Shown here: positions 54,660 to 63,484 of the stretch, in pieces
Layout of the letters: each line of letters opens with the position of its first letter
How positions within the stretch are numbered: position 1 is the stretch's first letter
Origin: Paenibacillus flagellatus
GTDB lineage: Bacteria > Bacillota > Bacilli > Paenibacillales > NBRC-103111
NCBI RefSeq assembly: GCF_003217775.1
Contig: NZ_QJVJ01000003.1
Coordinates: forward strand, 248,001 to 312,000
DNA: 64,000 nucleotides
Direction: 5' to 3'
The notes under the pieces: generated by a model
The model's database searches: none
Seen by the model: the letters and a program-made list of their open reading frames with translations, nothing else
Told to the model about the DNA's origin: nothing
Made by a program: the position numbers and the translations under genes

Positions 54660-54692
54660 CACGAAAGAAAGGCCGTTCCATTGGTGAACGGC
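54660..54692 (-). terminator. Terminator of the asd gene
   Basis: Stem GCCGTTC (54672-54678) / GAACGGC (54686-54692), 7-nt loop, followed on the minus strand by CTTTCTTTCG. It lies about 80 bp after the asd stop. Confidence 0.7.
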
Positions 54693-54770
54693 ATTCCCTC
54701 TTTGTTGCCTAGCGGCATGCTGTATTCGGTTGTGGTATAGCGGCTCCGTTTCCCGAGCCGTCTCGGTCCG

Positions 54771-55850
54771 TTACCGCCGCTTCCGCAAAATCCCCCGCTC
54801 CAGCATCGACTCGGCGAGCAGCACCGCGCCTTTGCCGGCGCCCATCTTCGTATTGTGCGACACCAGCACATACTTCACCCCGCCCAGCACCGGCTCGGCC
54901 TCCAATCGTCCCATGCCGGTCGTCATCCCGCCTCCGAGCTCGCGGTCCAGCCGGGGCTGCGGACGATACGGATCGTCGAACAGCTGAATGATCCGCTCGG
55001 GCGCCGAGTGCAGCGATCTTCTTTCATACGGGCGATAGGCGTCGATCGCGTCCCGAACGTCGTCCAGCCCGGCCTGCCGCTTCAGCCCGACGAATACGGA
55101 TTCCGTGTGGCCGTCCAGCACGTTCGCTCTCGTACAAATGCAATTGACGCCGATCTCCGCCGGCACGATGCCTCCGCCGTCGTAGCGGCCGAGAATTTTC
55201 AGCAGCTCCCTCCGCACCTTCCCTTCCTCGTTCGGAATGTAGGGAATGATGTTATCCAAAATATCCAGCGTGCGGATTCCGGGGCTTCTGCCGGCACCGC
55301 TGACCGACTGCATGGAAACCATCAGCACGTTGCGAACGCCGAATTGCTCGGCAAGCGGCTTCAGCGTGATCGCCAAACCGGTCACCGTACAGTTCGGCAC
55401 CGGCAGGACGAACCCGTCCCACCCCCGCTCTTGCTGCTGCTTCCGGATCAAATCCGCATGATCGTCGTTGACGCCGGTAATGAGCAGCGGCGTATCGTCG
55501 AAGTAGCGGAACGCCGACGCGGTCGAAAACGTCGGCGTCGTCTTGGCGAACCAGGGCTCCAGCCGGTTGGCCAGATCGGACTCGATCGCGGTGAAAATGA
55601 CGTCGACGCATTCCGGACGGAATTCGTCCGACGAGACGACCGGCACGTCTCTCATATCGGCGGGAACCGGCTCGCTCTGCGTCCATCTCGACGAGCCGTC
55701 GGCCTCCCGCAGCGCTTCCTCGTACCGGTTCGCCGATCTGGAGGTCACCATCGTGACGACTTCGAAATGCGGATGTCCGCTCAACGCCAGTACGAATTGC
55801 TGTCCGGCCATTCCCGTCGCCCCGACGACGGCTGCTTGCAATCTGGACAT
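54771..55850 (-). CDS. asd: Aspartate-semialdehyde dehydrogenase, archaeal/fungal type
   Basis: NADPH-dependent enzyme of 359 residues that makes aspartate semialdehyde from aspartyl phosphate for lysine, threonine, methionine and diaminopimelate synthesis. NADP motif VVGATGMAGQQFV, catalytic Cys154 in LPVPNCTVTGLA, SVSGAGRSPG, and a C-terminal MTTGMGRLEAE and VSHNTKMGAGKGAVLLAE. The length and the PNCT motif fit the archaeal/fungal branch rather than the usual bacterial form (about 335 residues). It is the only gene behind a T-box leader (55932-56220). ATG at 55850 follows GGGGAGAG. Confidence 0.92.
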   Translation of the reverse strand: MSRLQAAVVGATGMAGQQFVLALSGHPHFEVVTMVTSRSANRYEEALREADGSSRWTQSEPVPADMRDVPVVSSDEFRPECVDVIFTAIESDLANRLEPWFAKTTPTFSTASAFRYFDDTPLLITGVNDDHADLIRKQQQERGWDGFVLPVPNCTVTGLAITLKPLAEQFGVRNVLMVSMQSVSGAGRSPGIRTLDILDNIIPYIPNEEGKVRRELLKILGRYDGGGIVPAEIGVNCICTRANVLDGHTESVFVGLKRQAGLDDVRDAIDAYRPYERRSLHSAPERIIQLFDDPYRPQPRLDRELGGGMTTGMGRLEAEPVLGGVKYVLVSHNTKMGAGKGAVLLAESMLERGILRKRR

Positions 55851-55931
55851 ACTTCTTCACTCTCCCCTGCAACAGGTTTGTTTTTTCGATGCGGCTGTTT
55901 CGTTAATGAATGTTATGCAAGAAATCGAAAC

Positions 55932-56220
55932 AAAAAAAAATCTCACCCCCAAGACTATACAGTCTTAGGGACGAGATTCGATCGCTCGCGGTACCACCCC
56001 AGATTCGCGACGATGTCGCCATCGCCGCCTCTTCGAGTACGGCGTCCCGCTGACAAGACGCGATACTCTAGCTCTGTAACAGGAGCTCCTGTCGCACCAT
56101 CCCCTTCAAGGTTCCGATACGCGGCTCGGAGGCTTTCTTCCAATGCGGACCCGTTCGCTCCTTCTCAGCGGCCGGAGCTCTCTGTGCAACGATTCCGCCT
56201 GTACTTTTCTCGTCATCGCC
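55932..56220 (-). ncRNA. T-box leader riboswitch of asd
   Basis: On the minus strand the T-box sequence GGGGTGGTACCGCG (55987-56000) is a near-perfect match to the AGGGTGGNACCGCG consensus. It precedes a terminator whose stem runs from AATCTCG to GAGATT with inner CCC..GGG and AAGACT/AGTCTT pairs (about 55940-55976) and ends in a run of T (55932-55940). Stem I starts near GACGAG, which can pair with CTTGTC, and contains AGAGAGCTCC that can pair with GGAGCTC. It would sense an uncharged tRNA by antitermination. I could not identify the specifier codon with confidence; Lys, Thr or Met would make sense for asd. Confidence 0.85.
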
Positions 56221-56297
56221 TTTGAAATATTGGAACTAGATTACCAAAAAGGCGAAGCCGAGTAAAGCGATTTTTGAAACGGCCCGTCCGGCCGGTC

Positions 56298-57476
56298 TTA
56301 ACCTCCGCAGCACTTCTTGTACTTTTTGCCGCTTCCGCAAGGACACGGATCGTTGCGTCCGACTTTCCGCTTCGCGGCGATATCGGTCAGTTGTCCGTTT
56401 CCTGCCGCCCCCGCCGCTTCCTTCCTCGATCGGGACAGCTCGTTCGGCGAATGGCCTTTCAGCACCCATTGTCTCGTCGAATTGTGAAGGATCGCCAAAT
56501 GATCGGTTATTCCTTGGAGCAGCCGGATTTCATTGACCTCGAGCTGCTCTTGCAGAGCTTCCAACGATTCGCCCAAGTGGCAGCCGGACTGGATGTTCAG
56601 CACGCACTCCTCGACGATCTCGTCCGCTTCCGCCCGGGACATGCGGTAATTGGCTTTGAGGAAGTCGACGAACGCCGAATATTCGGGCCCTCGCTCAACG
56701 AAATTCGGGTCGGCGGCGGCGAGCGCCTGTTCCTTCGTGAACGGGCGGAACGCCAGCCCCGGTCTGTCCCGATGCCCCCGTCTGACCTCCTCCGGATCCG
56801 GAACCCAGCTCGCCGACAAGCCGTATACGTCGGCGACCATATCGGGATCGGACCGTGCGGCATCCAACAAAACGTTCAACAGGTCCACGGATTCGGCTTT
56901 CGGCCCGCAAAGAGGCAGGACGATCCGATCCAGATCGTTGAAATCGAGCGTGCCGTAATAATGGAGCAATCCTTTCGTCACTTGGATCCATTCCGTATTG
57001 CGCCGAACCGTTTCGCGCAGCGACGCGGTGTCCGCCCGCCTGAAGCTTTCGAGCACCGGCTCGGGCATGACGACGAGCTTTTTCCGGTTGGACGAGCCCG
57101 TGAAGACGATGCCCGTCGAATGCCAGTACGTCCAGTCTTGCGCGTCTCTCGGAAACGAAAGCGCCGCTTGCCCGCCGCCGTCCGCCGCCTTTTTCAACAA
57201 TCGGTACTTCGTTTCGTCCATCGTCGAAAGCGCACCGGCCAGCTTCTCGGGAATACGCTCCTCCAGCAGGGCGATCAGCTGCGCCTTGTTCAGCGAGCTC
57301 GCCCCCCTAATGTCCCAAAACTGTCGAATGTCCGCCAGCTCGCTCTTCGTCAGCCGGCCCAAATGCCCGGCGAAAGCGGCGCTCGGGTCGATCTCCGCCC
57401 AGCGCTTCGCGTTCTCCTTATCGAAACGGCTCTTCGCCGCTTCCATCGCTTCTTGGTCATATTCCTGTATATTCAT
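56298..57476 (-). CDS. SEC-C zinc-motif protein of unknown function
   Basis: Cytosolic protein of 392 residues. The last 20 residues are the SEC-C zinc-binding motif ([19 protein letters not shown]), as at the end of SecA and in many stand-alone proteins. The preceding 370 residues include an N-terminal SAP-like helix-extension region ([38 protein letters not shown]) and alpha-helical parts, not recognised further. The SEC-C tail may bring it to ribosomes or chaperones. Start chosen at 57476 (MNIQEYDQ); eight codons upstream is possible. It lies 16 bp after purT, so it may share its transcript. Confidence 0.8.
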   Translation of the reverse strand: MNIQEYDQEAMEAAKSRFDKENAKRWAEIDPSAAFAGHLGRLTKSELADIRQFWDIRGASSLNKAQLIALLEERIPEKLAGALSTMDETKYRLLKKAADGGGQAALSFPRDAQDWTYWHSTGIVFTGSSNRKKLVVMPEPVLESFRRADTASLRETVRRNTEWIQVTKGLLHYYGTLDFNDLDRIVLPLCGPKAESVDLLNVLLDAARSDPDMVADVYGLSASWVPDPEEVRRGHRDRPGLAFRPFTKEQALAAADPNFVERGPEYSAFVDFLKANYRMSRAEADEIVEECVLNIQSGCHLGESLEALQEQLEVNEIRLLQGITDHLAILHNSTRQWVLKGHSPNELSRSRKEAAGAAGNGQLTDIAAKRKVGRNDPCPCGSGKKYKKCCGG

Positions 57477-57492
57477 AGCTGTCACATCCGTT

Positions 57493-58656
57493 CTAAGCAT
57501 CTTCTTCGATCGAAAGACAATCCAACGCCCGCTTCGCGCGTTCGCGCGCCGCTTCGACCGTGTCGGCCGTCGAGAGCGCCACCGCCATGCGGCGTCCGGC
57601 CTTCGTCACCGGCTTGCCGAATACGCGAAGCTGCGTATTCGGTACGGACAGCGCTTCTTCCGCCCCCTGAATCCGGTAGTCGTCGAGCTCGCGGTCCGCT
57701 TTCAACGGCCGGCTGGCGCCGGGCGCGACCTGCACGATTTCCGGAATCGGATAGCCGAGAATGGCGCGGACATGGATGGCGAATTCCGACAAATTTTGCG
57801 TCACGAGCGTCACGAGCCCCGTATCGTGCGGCCGCGGCGACACCTCGCTGAAGTAAACCTTGTCTTCCGCCAGGAACAGCTCGACGCCGAACAGGCCGTA
57901 GCCCCCCAGCTCGTCCGTAATCGTCTTCGCGATGCGCTTCGCTTCCTCCAGCTGTTCGTCCGACATCGCGTGAGGCTGCCACGACTCGATATAGTCTCCG
58001 CTTTCCTGAACGTGACCGATCGGGGCGCAGAAGCTCGTCCCGCTGACGGAACGGACGGTCAGCAGCGTAATTTCCGATTGGAACCGGATGAACTCCTCGA
58101 TGATGACCCGCCCGTTCCGGACGCGTCCGCCTTCCATCGCCGCGTTCCAGCACCGCTCGATGTCGGCTTCTTCGCGGCAGACGCTTTGACCTTTGCCCGA
58201 CGAGCTCATCAGCGGCTTGACGACGCAAGGAAACCCGGTTTCCCGCACGGCCTGGACGAACTCGTCGTACGTATCGGCGAACCGGTAGCCGGCGGTCGGC
58301 AGCCCGAGCTTCTCCGACGCCAGCCGGCGGATGCCCTCCCGGTCCATCGTCAGCTTCGCCGCGCGGGCCGTCGGAATGACGCGGTATCCTTCCTCCTCCA
58401 GCTTCACGAGCTCGGACGTCGCGAGCGCCTCGATTTCCGGTACGATCAGATCCGGCTTTTCCCGCTCGATCACTTCTCTCAGCTTTCCGGCGTCCAGCAT
58501 ATCGATCACGTAGCTGCGGCGGGCGACATGCATGGCGGGCGCATCGGCGTACCGGTCGACCGCGACGGTGTCCACGCCGAGCCGCTGCGCTTCGATGACG
58601 ACTTCCTTGCCCAATTCGCCGGAGCCGAGCAGCATCATTTTTTTCGTACGGTACAT
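57493..58656 (-). CDS. purT: Formate-dependent GAR transformylase (PurT)
   Basis: ATP-grasp enzyme of 387 residues that makes formyl-GAR from GAR, formate and ATP in purine synthesis. Visible: N-terminal [38 protein letters not shown], the ATP-grasp [18 protein letters not shown], and [49 protein letters not shown] closes the active-site region. ATG at 58656 follows GAGGGGGACG. Preceded by a leader with a strong terminator about 50 nt before the start, suggesting attenuation. Confidence 0.95.
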   Translation of the reverse strand: MYRTKKMMLLGSGELGKEVVIEAQRLGVDTVAVDRYADAPAMHVARRSYVIDMLDAGKLREVIEREKPDLIVPEIEALATSELVKLEEEGYRVIPTARAAKLTMDREGIRRLASEKLGLPTAGYRFADTYDEFVQAVRETGFPCVVKPLMSSSGKGQSVCREEADIERCWNAAMEGGRVRNGRVIIEEFIRFQSEITLLTVRSVSGTSFCAPIGHVQESGDYIESWQPHAMSDEQLEEAKRIAKTITDELGGYGLFGVELFLAEDKVYFSEVSPRPHDTGLVTLVTQNLSEFAIHVRAILGYPIPEIVQVAPGASRPLKADRELDDYRIQGAEEALSVPNTQLRVFGKPVTKAGRRMAVALSTADTVEAARERAKRALDCLSIEEDA

Positions 58657-58710
58657 CGTTCGTCCCCCTCGTTTCCTTGTCATGGAGTCGGCCTGTTGCA
58701 GCGAACACGG

Positions 58711-58745
58711 AAAAAAGAGGCAGGAGAACCGGTCTCCTTGCCTCT
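58711..58745 (-). terminator. Strong intrinsic terminator upstream of purT
   Basis: Minus strand stem AGAGGCAAGGAGA / TCTCCTGCCTCT (AGAGGC/GCCTCT and AGGAGA/TCTCCT with a one-base bulge, loop CCGG) followed by a T-run. It ends 55 bp before the purT ATG. It may terminate the SRPBCC gene or act as an attenuator for purT. Confidence 0.8.
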
Positions 58746-58890
58746 CGCCCAGGCTTGCGGCCGTTACCGTCCGTGCGATTCCTCGCGGCCGTTACGCTCC
58801 GCGGGCTGCACATCGACGTCCCCGTTTGTCCTCTTGATCATACTGAAAGACGCGAATCATTGCAATACCGCTCCGTTCGGCTTCGCAATC
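58746..58890 (-). promoter_or_regulatory. purT leader, candidate ZTP (pfl-like) or other attenuator RNA
   Basis: The minus-strand segment ends GCAAGCCTGGGCG directly before the terminator stem; CCTGGGC recalls the 3' conserved block of ZTP riboswitches, which regulate purine and folate genes. The 5' conserved GTGACTGGCG block was not found, although a degenerate CGTAACGGC occurs twice. The layout (about 150 nt leader, terminator, start) is riboswitch-like; identity is weakly supported. Confidence 0.3.
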
Positions 58891-58903
58891 GGAGCCATTC
58901 CGT

Positions 58904-59374
58904 CTACAGATTGGCCAAATGCTCGCCGAGCCGTTCCATCGTCGATTTGGCGCCTTCGACGGCACCGTATTCCTTGACGACGTATTGGAGCGCCTCTACC
59001 GACTTGAACTGCGACGTCATCGTCAGCTCGGTGCCGCCGTCCCGCTCGGCGAACGTCACCGTTACCCGAAATTGCTCCGGATCCGCAGCGTCGCCGTGCG
59101 AATAGACGATCCGATCCGGTTCGTCGATTTCGACGTACGTAATGAGGTTGTCGTAATCGGTGCCGTCCGGCCCGTGCATGACGTACCGCCAGACGCCGCC
59201 CGGCCGGACGTCGATTTCCTGCACCGTAATCGCAAATCCTTTCGGCCCCCACCATTTCGGCAAATGGTCCGGATCCGTCCACGTCCGGTAGACGAGATCG
59301 CGCGGCGCCCGGAACAGGCGCGTGACGACGATTTCGCGGCCTTGTACGGACGCGATCGTTTCGCTTGTGCTCAT
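58904..59374 (-). CDS. SRPBCC / AHSA1-like protein
   Basis: Cytosolic START/AHSA1-like domain protein of 156 residues. The signature LFRAPRDLVYRTWTDPDHLPKWWGPKGF, then VRPGGVWRYVMHGPDGTDY and TVTFAERDGGTELTMTSQF, is common to this group, which binds hydrophobic ligands or modulates chaperones. A specific role is not known. ATG at 59374 follows GGAGGG. Monocistronic. Confidence 0.9.
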   Translation of the reverse strand: MSTSETIASVQGREIVVTRLFRAPRDLVYRTWTDPDHLPKWWGPKGFAITVQEIDVRPGGVWRYVMHGPDGTDYDNLITYVEIDEPDRIVYSHGDAADPEQFRVTVTFAERDGGTELTMTSQFKSVEALQYVVKEYGAVEGAKSTMERLGEHLANL

Positions 59375-59545
59375 CGAGGAATTCCCTCCGTATATTCCGA
59401 AAACGCGCTCGGTTTGTCATCTTTAACTATAACGGACATGCCCATTCCCGTAAAGTCGAAGATCCGTCCGTCCGCTAGGCGGCATCGGCCGCGAGAAAGC
59501 CGCCGGGGCCGAAGCGCCGGCGGCTCGTTTCCCGTCCGTCAACCG

Positions 59546-62500
59546 TTACTTCGGCTTGCCGCCCGTGTCGCGAACGGAAAAGCTTACGCTTTTTCTCGCG
59601 TAGGGCATGTCGTACCCCCACCGATCGACCGCCGTAACCGTCAGCTCGTAAGCCGAACCGCGGTTCAAGCCGTGGAGCTGAACGTGCCATTTCCCGTTCG
59701 GCCCGACGTTAACCGTTTCCGCGCCCATTGTGCGCCCGAACCGCTCCCGCCATTCGACGCGGACGCGTTCGGCGCCGGCGGCGGTTCCTTTGGCCGCCAG
59801 ACTGCGTCCCGCCGGTTCGGCTCCGTCTCCGGGGCTGTCCACGGCAACCGTCACCGCAGAAGGCGCCTGCCGGACGAGCTCCGCCGCAAGCATCGCGTAC
59901 CCGGCGTCTTCCACCGTCCATGACATCGGCAGCGCCCCGCCCTTCGCGGCGTCCAGCAGCAGCGCCAGCCATGACGACGCCCGTGCCGTATCGCCCGTCA
60001 ATGCGGCGGCGTATGCGACGGCCGCGTCCCCCGGCTCGACGGCGGAGCCGGACGCCCAATCCGGGAAGCTCCGGTTGAAGGCCGCATACAGGCGAGCCGC
60101 GATGTCGCCCGTCGCCGGGACGATACCCGCATAGATCGGCGCCAGCTGCTCGGCGGCCGACCGTTTGTCCGTCCAATCCGGCGCGGACTTCTCCTCCCGA
60201 TCGTTTATTGCGGCATAGTACCATCCCGCCCCTTCGTTCCACAGCTTCGACTGCATCCCGGCGCGAAGCGACTCCCGGAAGCTGTCAAAGTAACCGGCCG
60301 GACCTTCGGCCTGGAACCGGTTCCGGAACAGCCAGACGCTGTCCGTCATGCCCCGGAGCGCCAGCGCATTGTCGCGAAGCCGCTTCGTCTTCTCGTCCGG
60401 CAGCTTCCACATCAGACCGTCCGCGTCCTGCGACCGCATCATGCCGACCCCGCCCGTCATCAAATCGAGGTTCGACTGCGGCAGCTTGAATTGTCCGGTC
60501 TTCTCGAAGCTCGCCCTCAGCAACGTGATGAACGAGGCGAGATTGACGCTCGCGCTGTCGTAGCCGCCGGTCGACGTCCACCGGCCGGATGCCGGATCGA
60601 ATCGCGATTCGTACATCGTGCCGTAAAGGCCGTACCGGTCCCCCCAGTTCCATCGGGACGTATACCAGTCGATATAGCGGACGGCGTTCGGCACCGTCTC
60701 GTGGCGAAGCAGCAGCCCGCGTGCGCCGACGTTCGAGACGGAAGGCACGATGGCCGTTCCGCCGGCGTCCGTCGCGATCGCTCCGTCGTCCAGCTGCCGG
60801 GCGGAGATCCACGCCGACATCCGATCCAGCACGTCGTCGGCCATCGAGACCGGCTCGCGCGATACGTTCACGACGGCCGGCTCCGCCATCGTCACGTCAT
60901 GGCCGAGCGTGACGAACGCGTCGACGGACAACCGGTCCGCGCCTTCCGCGAGGCCGAGCAGCGTCAGCTTCCCGTCCGCGTCGACCGTCGCCAAATCCGG
61001 CCGGTCGATCCGGTACGCGATGTCCGCCCCGGACAAATCGATCGGCGTCCTCCCGTCCGTACCGTACGCGGTGACCCTCAGCGTCGTCGATTCGCCGCGC
61101 CGCAGCACGTCGCGGTCGGACGCGACGACCGCTTTGCCGATGACCGGTCCTCCGCCGACGCGAACGTCGACGGCCGCGCTTGCCGACGCCACGACGTTGG
61201 CGAACCGGTCTTTCGCCGTCATCTGGACCGCGTATCGGCCGTTGGTCAGCCCCTCGACCGCAATGCGCCATACGCCACCGCCGTCGGGCTGACCGGCGAA
61301 CGTCCGGCTTTGTCCCGTCTGCCCGTTCGTCCACTTCAGCTCGACCCGGTCGACGCCTTGAGACGTCCCTTCCACCGTATAAGGCATCGCGCCGAGCGAG
61401 TCGCCGTCCTTCAGATTGGCGACCGTCCACGAGCGCGGTTCCGGCGAAGCCGACTTCATCTTCGCCGCCGCGAGCATCGTGACGCCGCTCTCCATGACGT
61501 ACCACGGCCACGGGTGATCGCGGTCGACGTACGTCGCCTTGACGGACTGCAGGAAGGCGTCGACCCGCGTCCGGTCTCCCATGATCGCCGCCGTGTAGGC
61601 GAGCAGCGCCCATGGGAACGCGTCGCCCTTGTCGAGCAGCGGCCAGCCCGGATGATGCTCGTTGAACGTACGGTACAGCTGCATCGCCCGCTCGCTGTCC
61701 GGCGCGATCAGTCCGGTCCAGATCGGGAACAGCTGCGCGGTCGCATCGGCATAAAAGCTGTTCCAGTCCGGGTACAGCAGCGACCCGTCCTCCATTTTCG
61801 CATAGGCGTAAGCTTGCCGGTCGGCGGACCATAACCCGTTTTCGATCCCCGCCTTTACCTCCTCGGCTTTCCGGCGGTACTCCGCCGCGGCCGTCGCGTC
61901 GCCGAACACGGAGGAGGCGATCCATTCGGCGTCGACAAGCCCTTTGTACACTTCCGTATTGTCCATCAAATATTTGACCCGGTAAGCCGGCTTCGCCCAC
62001 GTCAGGCCGTCCGCCTGCTGCGTCGACAGCATCGCCTGCGCGATCAGCCGGATATCCGCCTCGTGCGCCCGCAAATACGCCGTATCGCCCGTCACGGCCG
62101 CATATTTGCGCAGCACGTTCAGAAACGTCGAGGCGTACGAATCGGTCGAGTCGAAGTCGCCGGTCGCCGTCTCCGTCGTTCGATCCGTTTCGACGATATA
62201 GTCGAAGACCGAGCCGGCGGGCACGTCGGCCGAGGCGGTCCGGTTCAGTCGGGAGAAATACCAGTCCGCATACCGGCGCACCGTCTGCGCATGCTCCGGC
62301 CGTTCCAGCAAGCCGAGCAGCGCCATGTTCGTAAAGTACGGAACGACCCTGTACTTGCCGCCGTAATTCGAGATCGGTGCACCGTAGGTCGGAATGGCAC
62401 CGCTTTCAAAAGCGAGTCCGGCGATCCACTGCGCTTCTTTTTGCAAAATCTCGTCATACGGGGCGGACTCCGCCGCAACCGCGGACGTCGAACCGACACC

Positions 62501-62608
62501 CGCCGTTTCTCCGTACGCGTAACCTCCGCCGCCGGCGAGCGACGTCCCGAGCAGGGCTGCGGCGGCGACGCCGATCAGCCCCTTTTTCCATTTCGCTTTC
62601 GATTTCAT
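59546..62608 (-). CDS. Large secreted protein with two six-hairpin glycosidase-like halves
   Basis: Exported protein of 1020 residues. Signal peptide 1-35 (WKKGLIGVAAAALLGTSLAGG). Two regions resemble each other and the alpha/alpha-toroid six-hairpin glycosidases: about 55-395 (AQWIAGLAFESGAIPTYG; VVPYFTNMALLGLL; WYFSRLNR; LWSADRQAYAYAKMEDGSLLYPDWNSFYADATAQLFPIWTGLIAP) and about 605-930 (DRMSAWISARQLDDGAIATDA; YIDWYTSRWNW; APDWTDKRSAAEQLAPIYAGIVP). Ig-like or BIG-like linkers lie between (about 400-600) and at the C-terminus (about 940-1020). Probably binds or degrades a polysaccharide. It is encoded 14 bp after two sugar ABC permease genes. ATG at 62608 follows GGGAGG. Confidence 0.82.
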   Translation of the reverse strand: MKSKAKWKKGLIGVAAAALLGTSLAGGGGYAYGETAGVGSTSAVAAESAPYDEILQKEAQWIAGLAFESGAIPTYGAPISNYGGKYRVVPYFTNMALLGLLERPEHAQTVRRYADWYFSRLNRTASADVPAGSVFDYIVETDRTTETATGDFDSTDSYASTFLNVLRKYAAVTGDTAYLRAHEADIRLIAQAMLSTQQADGLTWAKPAYRVKYLMDNTEVYKGLVDAEWIASSVFGDATAAAEYRRKAEEVKAGIENGLWSADRQAYAYAKMEDGSLLYPDWNSFYADATAQLFPIWTGLIAPDSERAMQLYRTFNEHHPGWPLLDKGDAFPWALLAYTAAIMGDRTRVDAFLQSVKATYVDRDHPWPWYVMESGVTMLAAAKMKSASPEPRSWTVANLKDGDSLGAMPYTVEGTSQGVDRVELKWTNGQTGQSRTFAGQPDGGGVWRIAVEGLTNGRYAVQMTAKDRFANVVASASAAVDVRVGGGPVIGKAVVASDRDVLRRGESTTLRVTAYGTDGRTPIDLSGADIAYRIDRPDLATVDADGKLTLLGLAEGADRLSVDAFVTLGHDVTMAEPAVVNVSREPVSMADDVLDRMSAWISARQLDDGAIATDAGGTAIVPSVSNVGARGLLLRHETVPNAVRYIDWYTSRWNWGDRYGLYGTMYESRFDPASGRWTSTGGYDSASVNLASFITLLRASFEKTGQFKLPQSNLDLMTGGVGMMRSQDADGLMWKLPDEKTKRLRDNALALRGMTDSVWLFRNRFQAEGPAGYFDSFRESLRAGMQSKLWNEGAGWYYAAINDREEKSAPDWTDKRSAAEQLAPIYAGIVPATGDIAARLYAAFNRSFPDWASGSAVEPGDAAVAYAAALTGDTARASSWLALLLDAAKGGALPMSWTVEDAGYAMLAAELVRQAPSAVTVAVDSPGDGAEPAGRSLAAKGTAAGAERVRVEWRERFGRTMGAETVNVGPNGKWHVQLHGLNRGSAYELTVTAVDRWGYDMPYARKSVSFSVRDTGGKPK

Positions 62609-62622
62609 GACGCATCCTCCCA

Positions 62623-63459
62623 TTATCCTTTAATGGCACCGGATGTAATCCCTTGGATGAATTGCTTTTGCATGGCGATATAGACGAGAATGACCGGCAG
62701 CACCATGATGGACGTCGCCGCCATCAGCAGCTCGTATTGGGTCGTATACTGGCCGACGAAGACGGACAGCCCCATCTGGATCGGCATCAGCTTCGTCTCC
62801 GAGAACAGCACGAGCGCCAGCATGAATTCGTTCCAGACGCCGAGCGTGTTCAGGATGACGATCGTGGCGATCGCCGGACGGGCGATCGGCAGCATCAGGC
62901 TCGCATAGATGCGGAAGCTGGACGCGCCGTCCACGATGGCCGCCTCCTCGATTTCCCGCGACATGTCGTCGAAAAACGATTTCAGAATAAAAATCGATAC
63001 CGGGAGCGCCGTCGCGATCATCGGCAGCATGTACCCGATCCGCGTATTGGCGAGTCCGAGCTGGCTGACGACGATATAGATCGAGATGAACGCGCCCGGA
63101 ATCGGGATCATGAGCGTCCCCATCATGCCGAGGTAGATCGCCTTTTTGCCGACCATGTCGAGCCGCGACAGCCCGTAGGCGGCCAGCGTGGAGACGAGCA
63201 CGACGCCAAGGACGACGACGACGCTGTACAGGACACTGTTCCACGTATACCGGCTGAAGCCTCCGGTCGTCCACGCTTCGACGTAGTTGCCGAAGTGAAG
63301 CGCGTTGCGCGGGAGCAAGCTTTTGTTCGTAAAAATTTCGTTTTTTTGCTTGAGCGATGTCGACAGCATCCACGCCAGCGGAAAAATCGACACGACGGCC
63401 CAAGCGAGCAGCAGCAGCTGCACGGACAGCTTCATCAGCCTCTCGCCCGATTTGCTCAT
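62623..63459 (-). CDS. Carbohydrate ABC transporter permease (MalG/LplC type)
   Basis: Membrane permease of 278 residues with six predicted helices. The first helix is SVQLLLLAWAVVSIFPLAWMLSTSLK. The EAA loop lies in SREIEEAAIVDGASSFRIYASLMLPIARPAI, the standard CUT1 signature, and the C-terminus is QKQFIQGITSGAIKG. ATG at 63459 follows AGGAGGAACGG. It pairs with the permease at 63485; the binding protein and ATPase are outside the window or shared. Confidence 0.93.
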   Translation of the reverse strand: MSKSGERLMKLSVQLLLLAWAVVSIFPLAWMLSTSLKQKNEIFTNKSLLPRNALHFGNYVEAWTTGGFSRYTWNSVLYSVVVVLGVVLVSTLAAYGLSRLDMVGKKAIYLGMMGTLMIPIPGAFISIYIVVSQLGLANTRIGYMLPMIATALPVSIFILKSFFDDMSREIEEAAIVDGASSFRIYASLMLPIARPAIATIVILNTLGVWNEFMLALVLFSETKLMPIQMGLSVFVGQYTTQYELLMAATSIMVLPVILVYIAMQKQFIQGITSGAIKG

Positions 63460-63484
63460 ATCCGTTCCTCCTCTCTCCCGCGCA

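Noticed and set aside
54771-55850. Asd as a PLP-island or glycan-regulon member
   Set aside because: It has its own T-box leader and terminator and no operator of either regulon.
58746-58890. Purine (G-box) riboswitch before purT
   Set aside because: The conserved purine-riboswitch core is not present in the leader.
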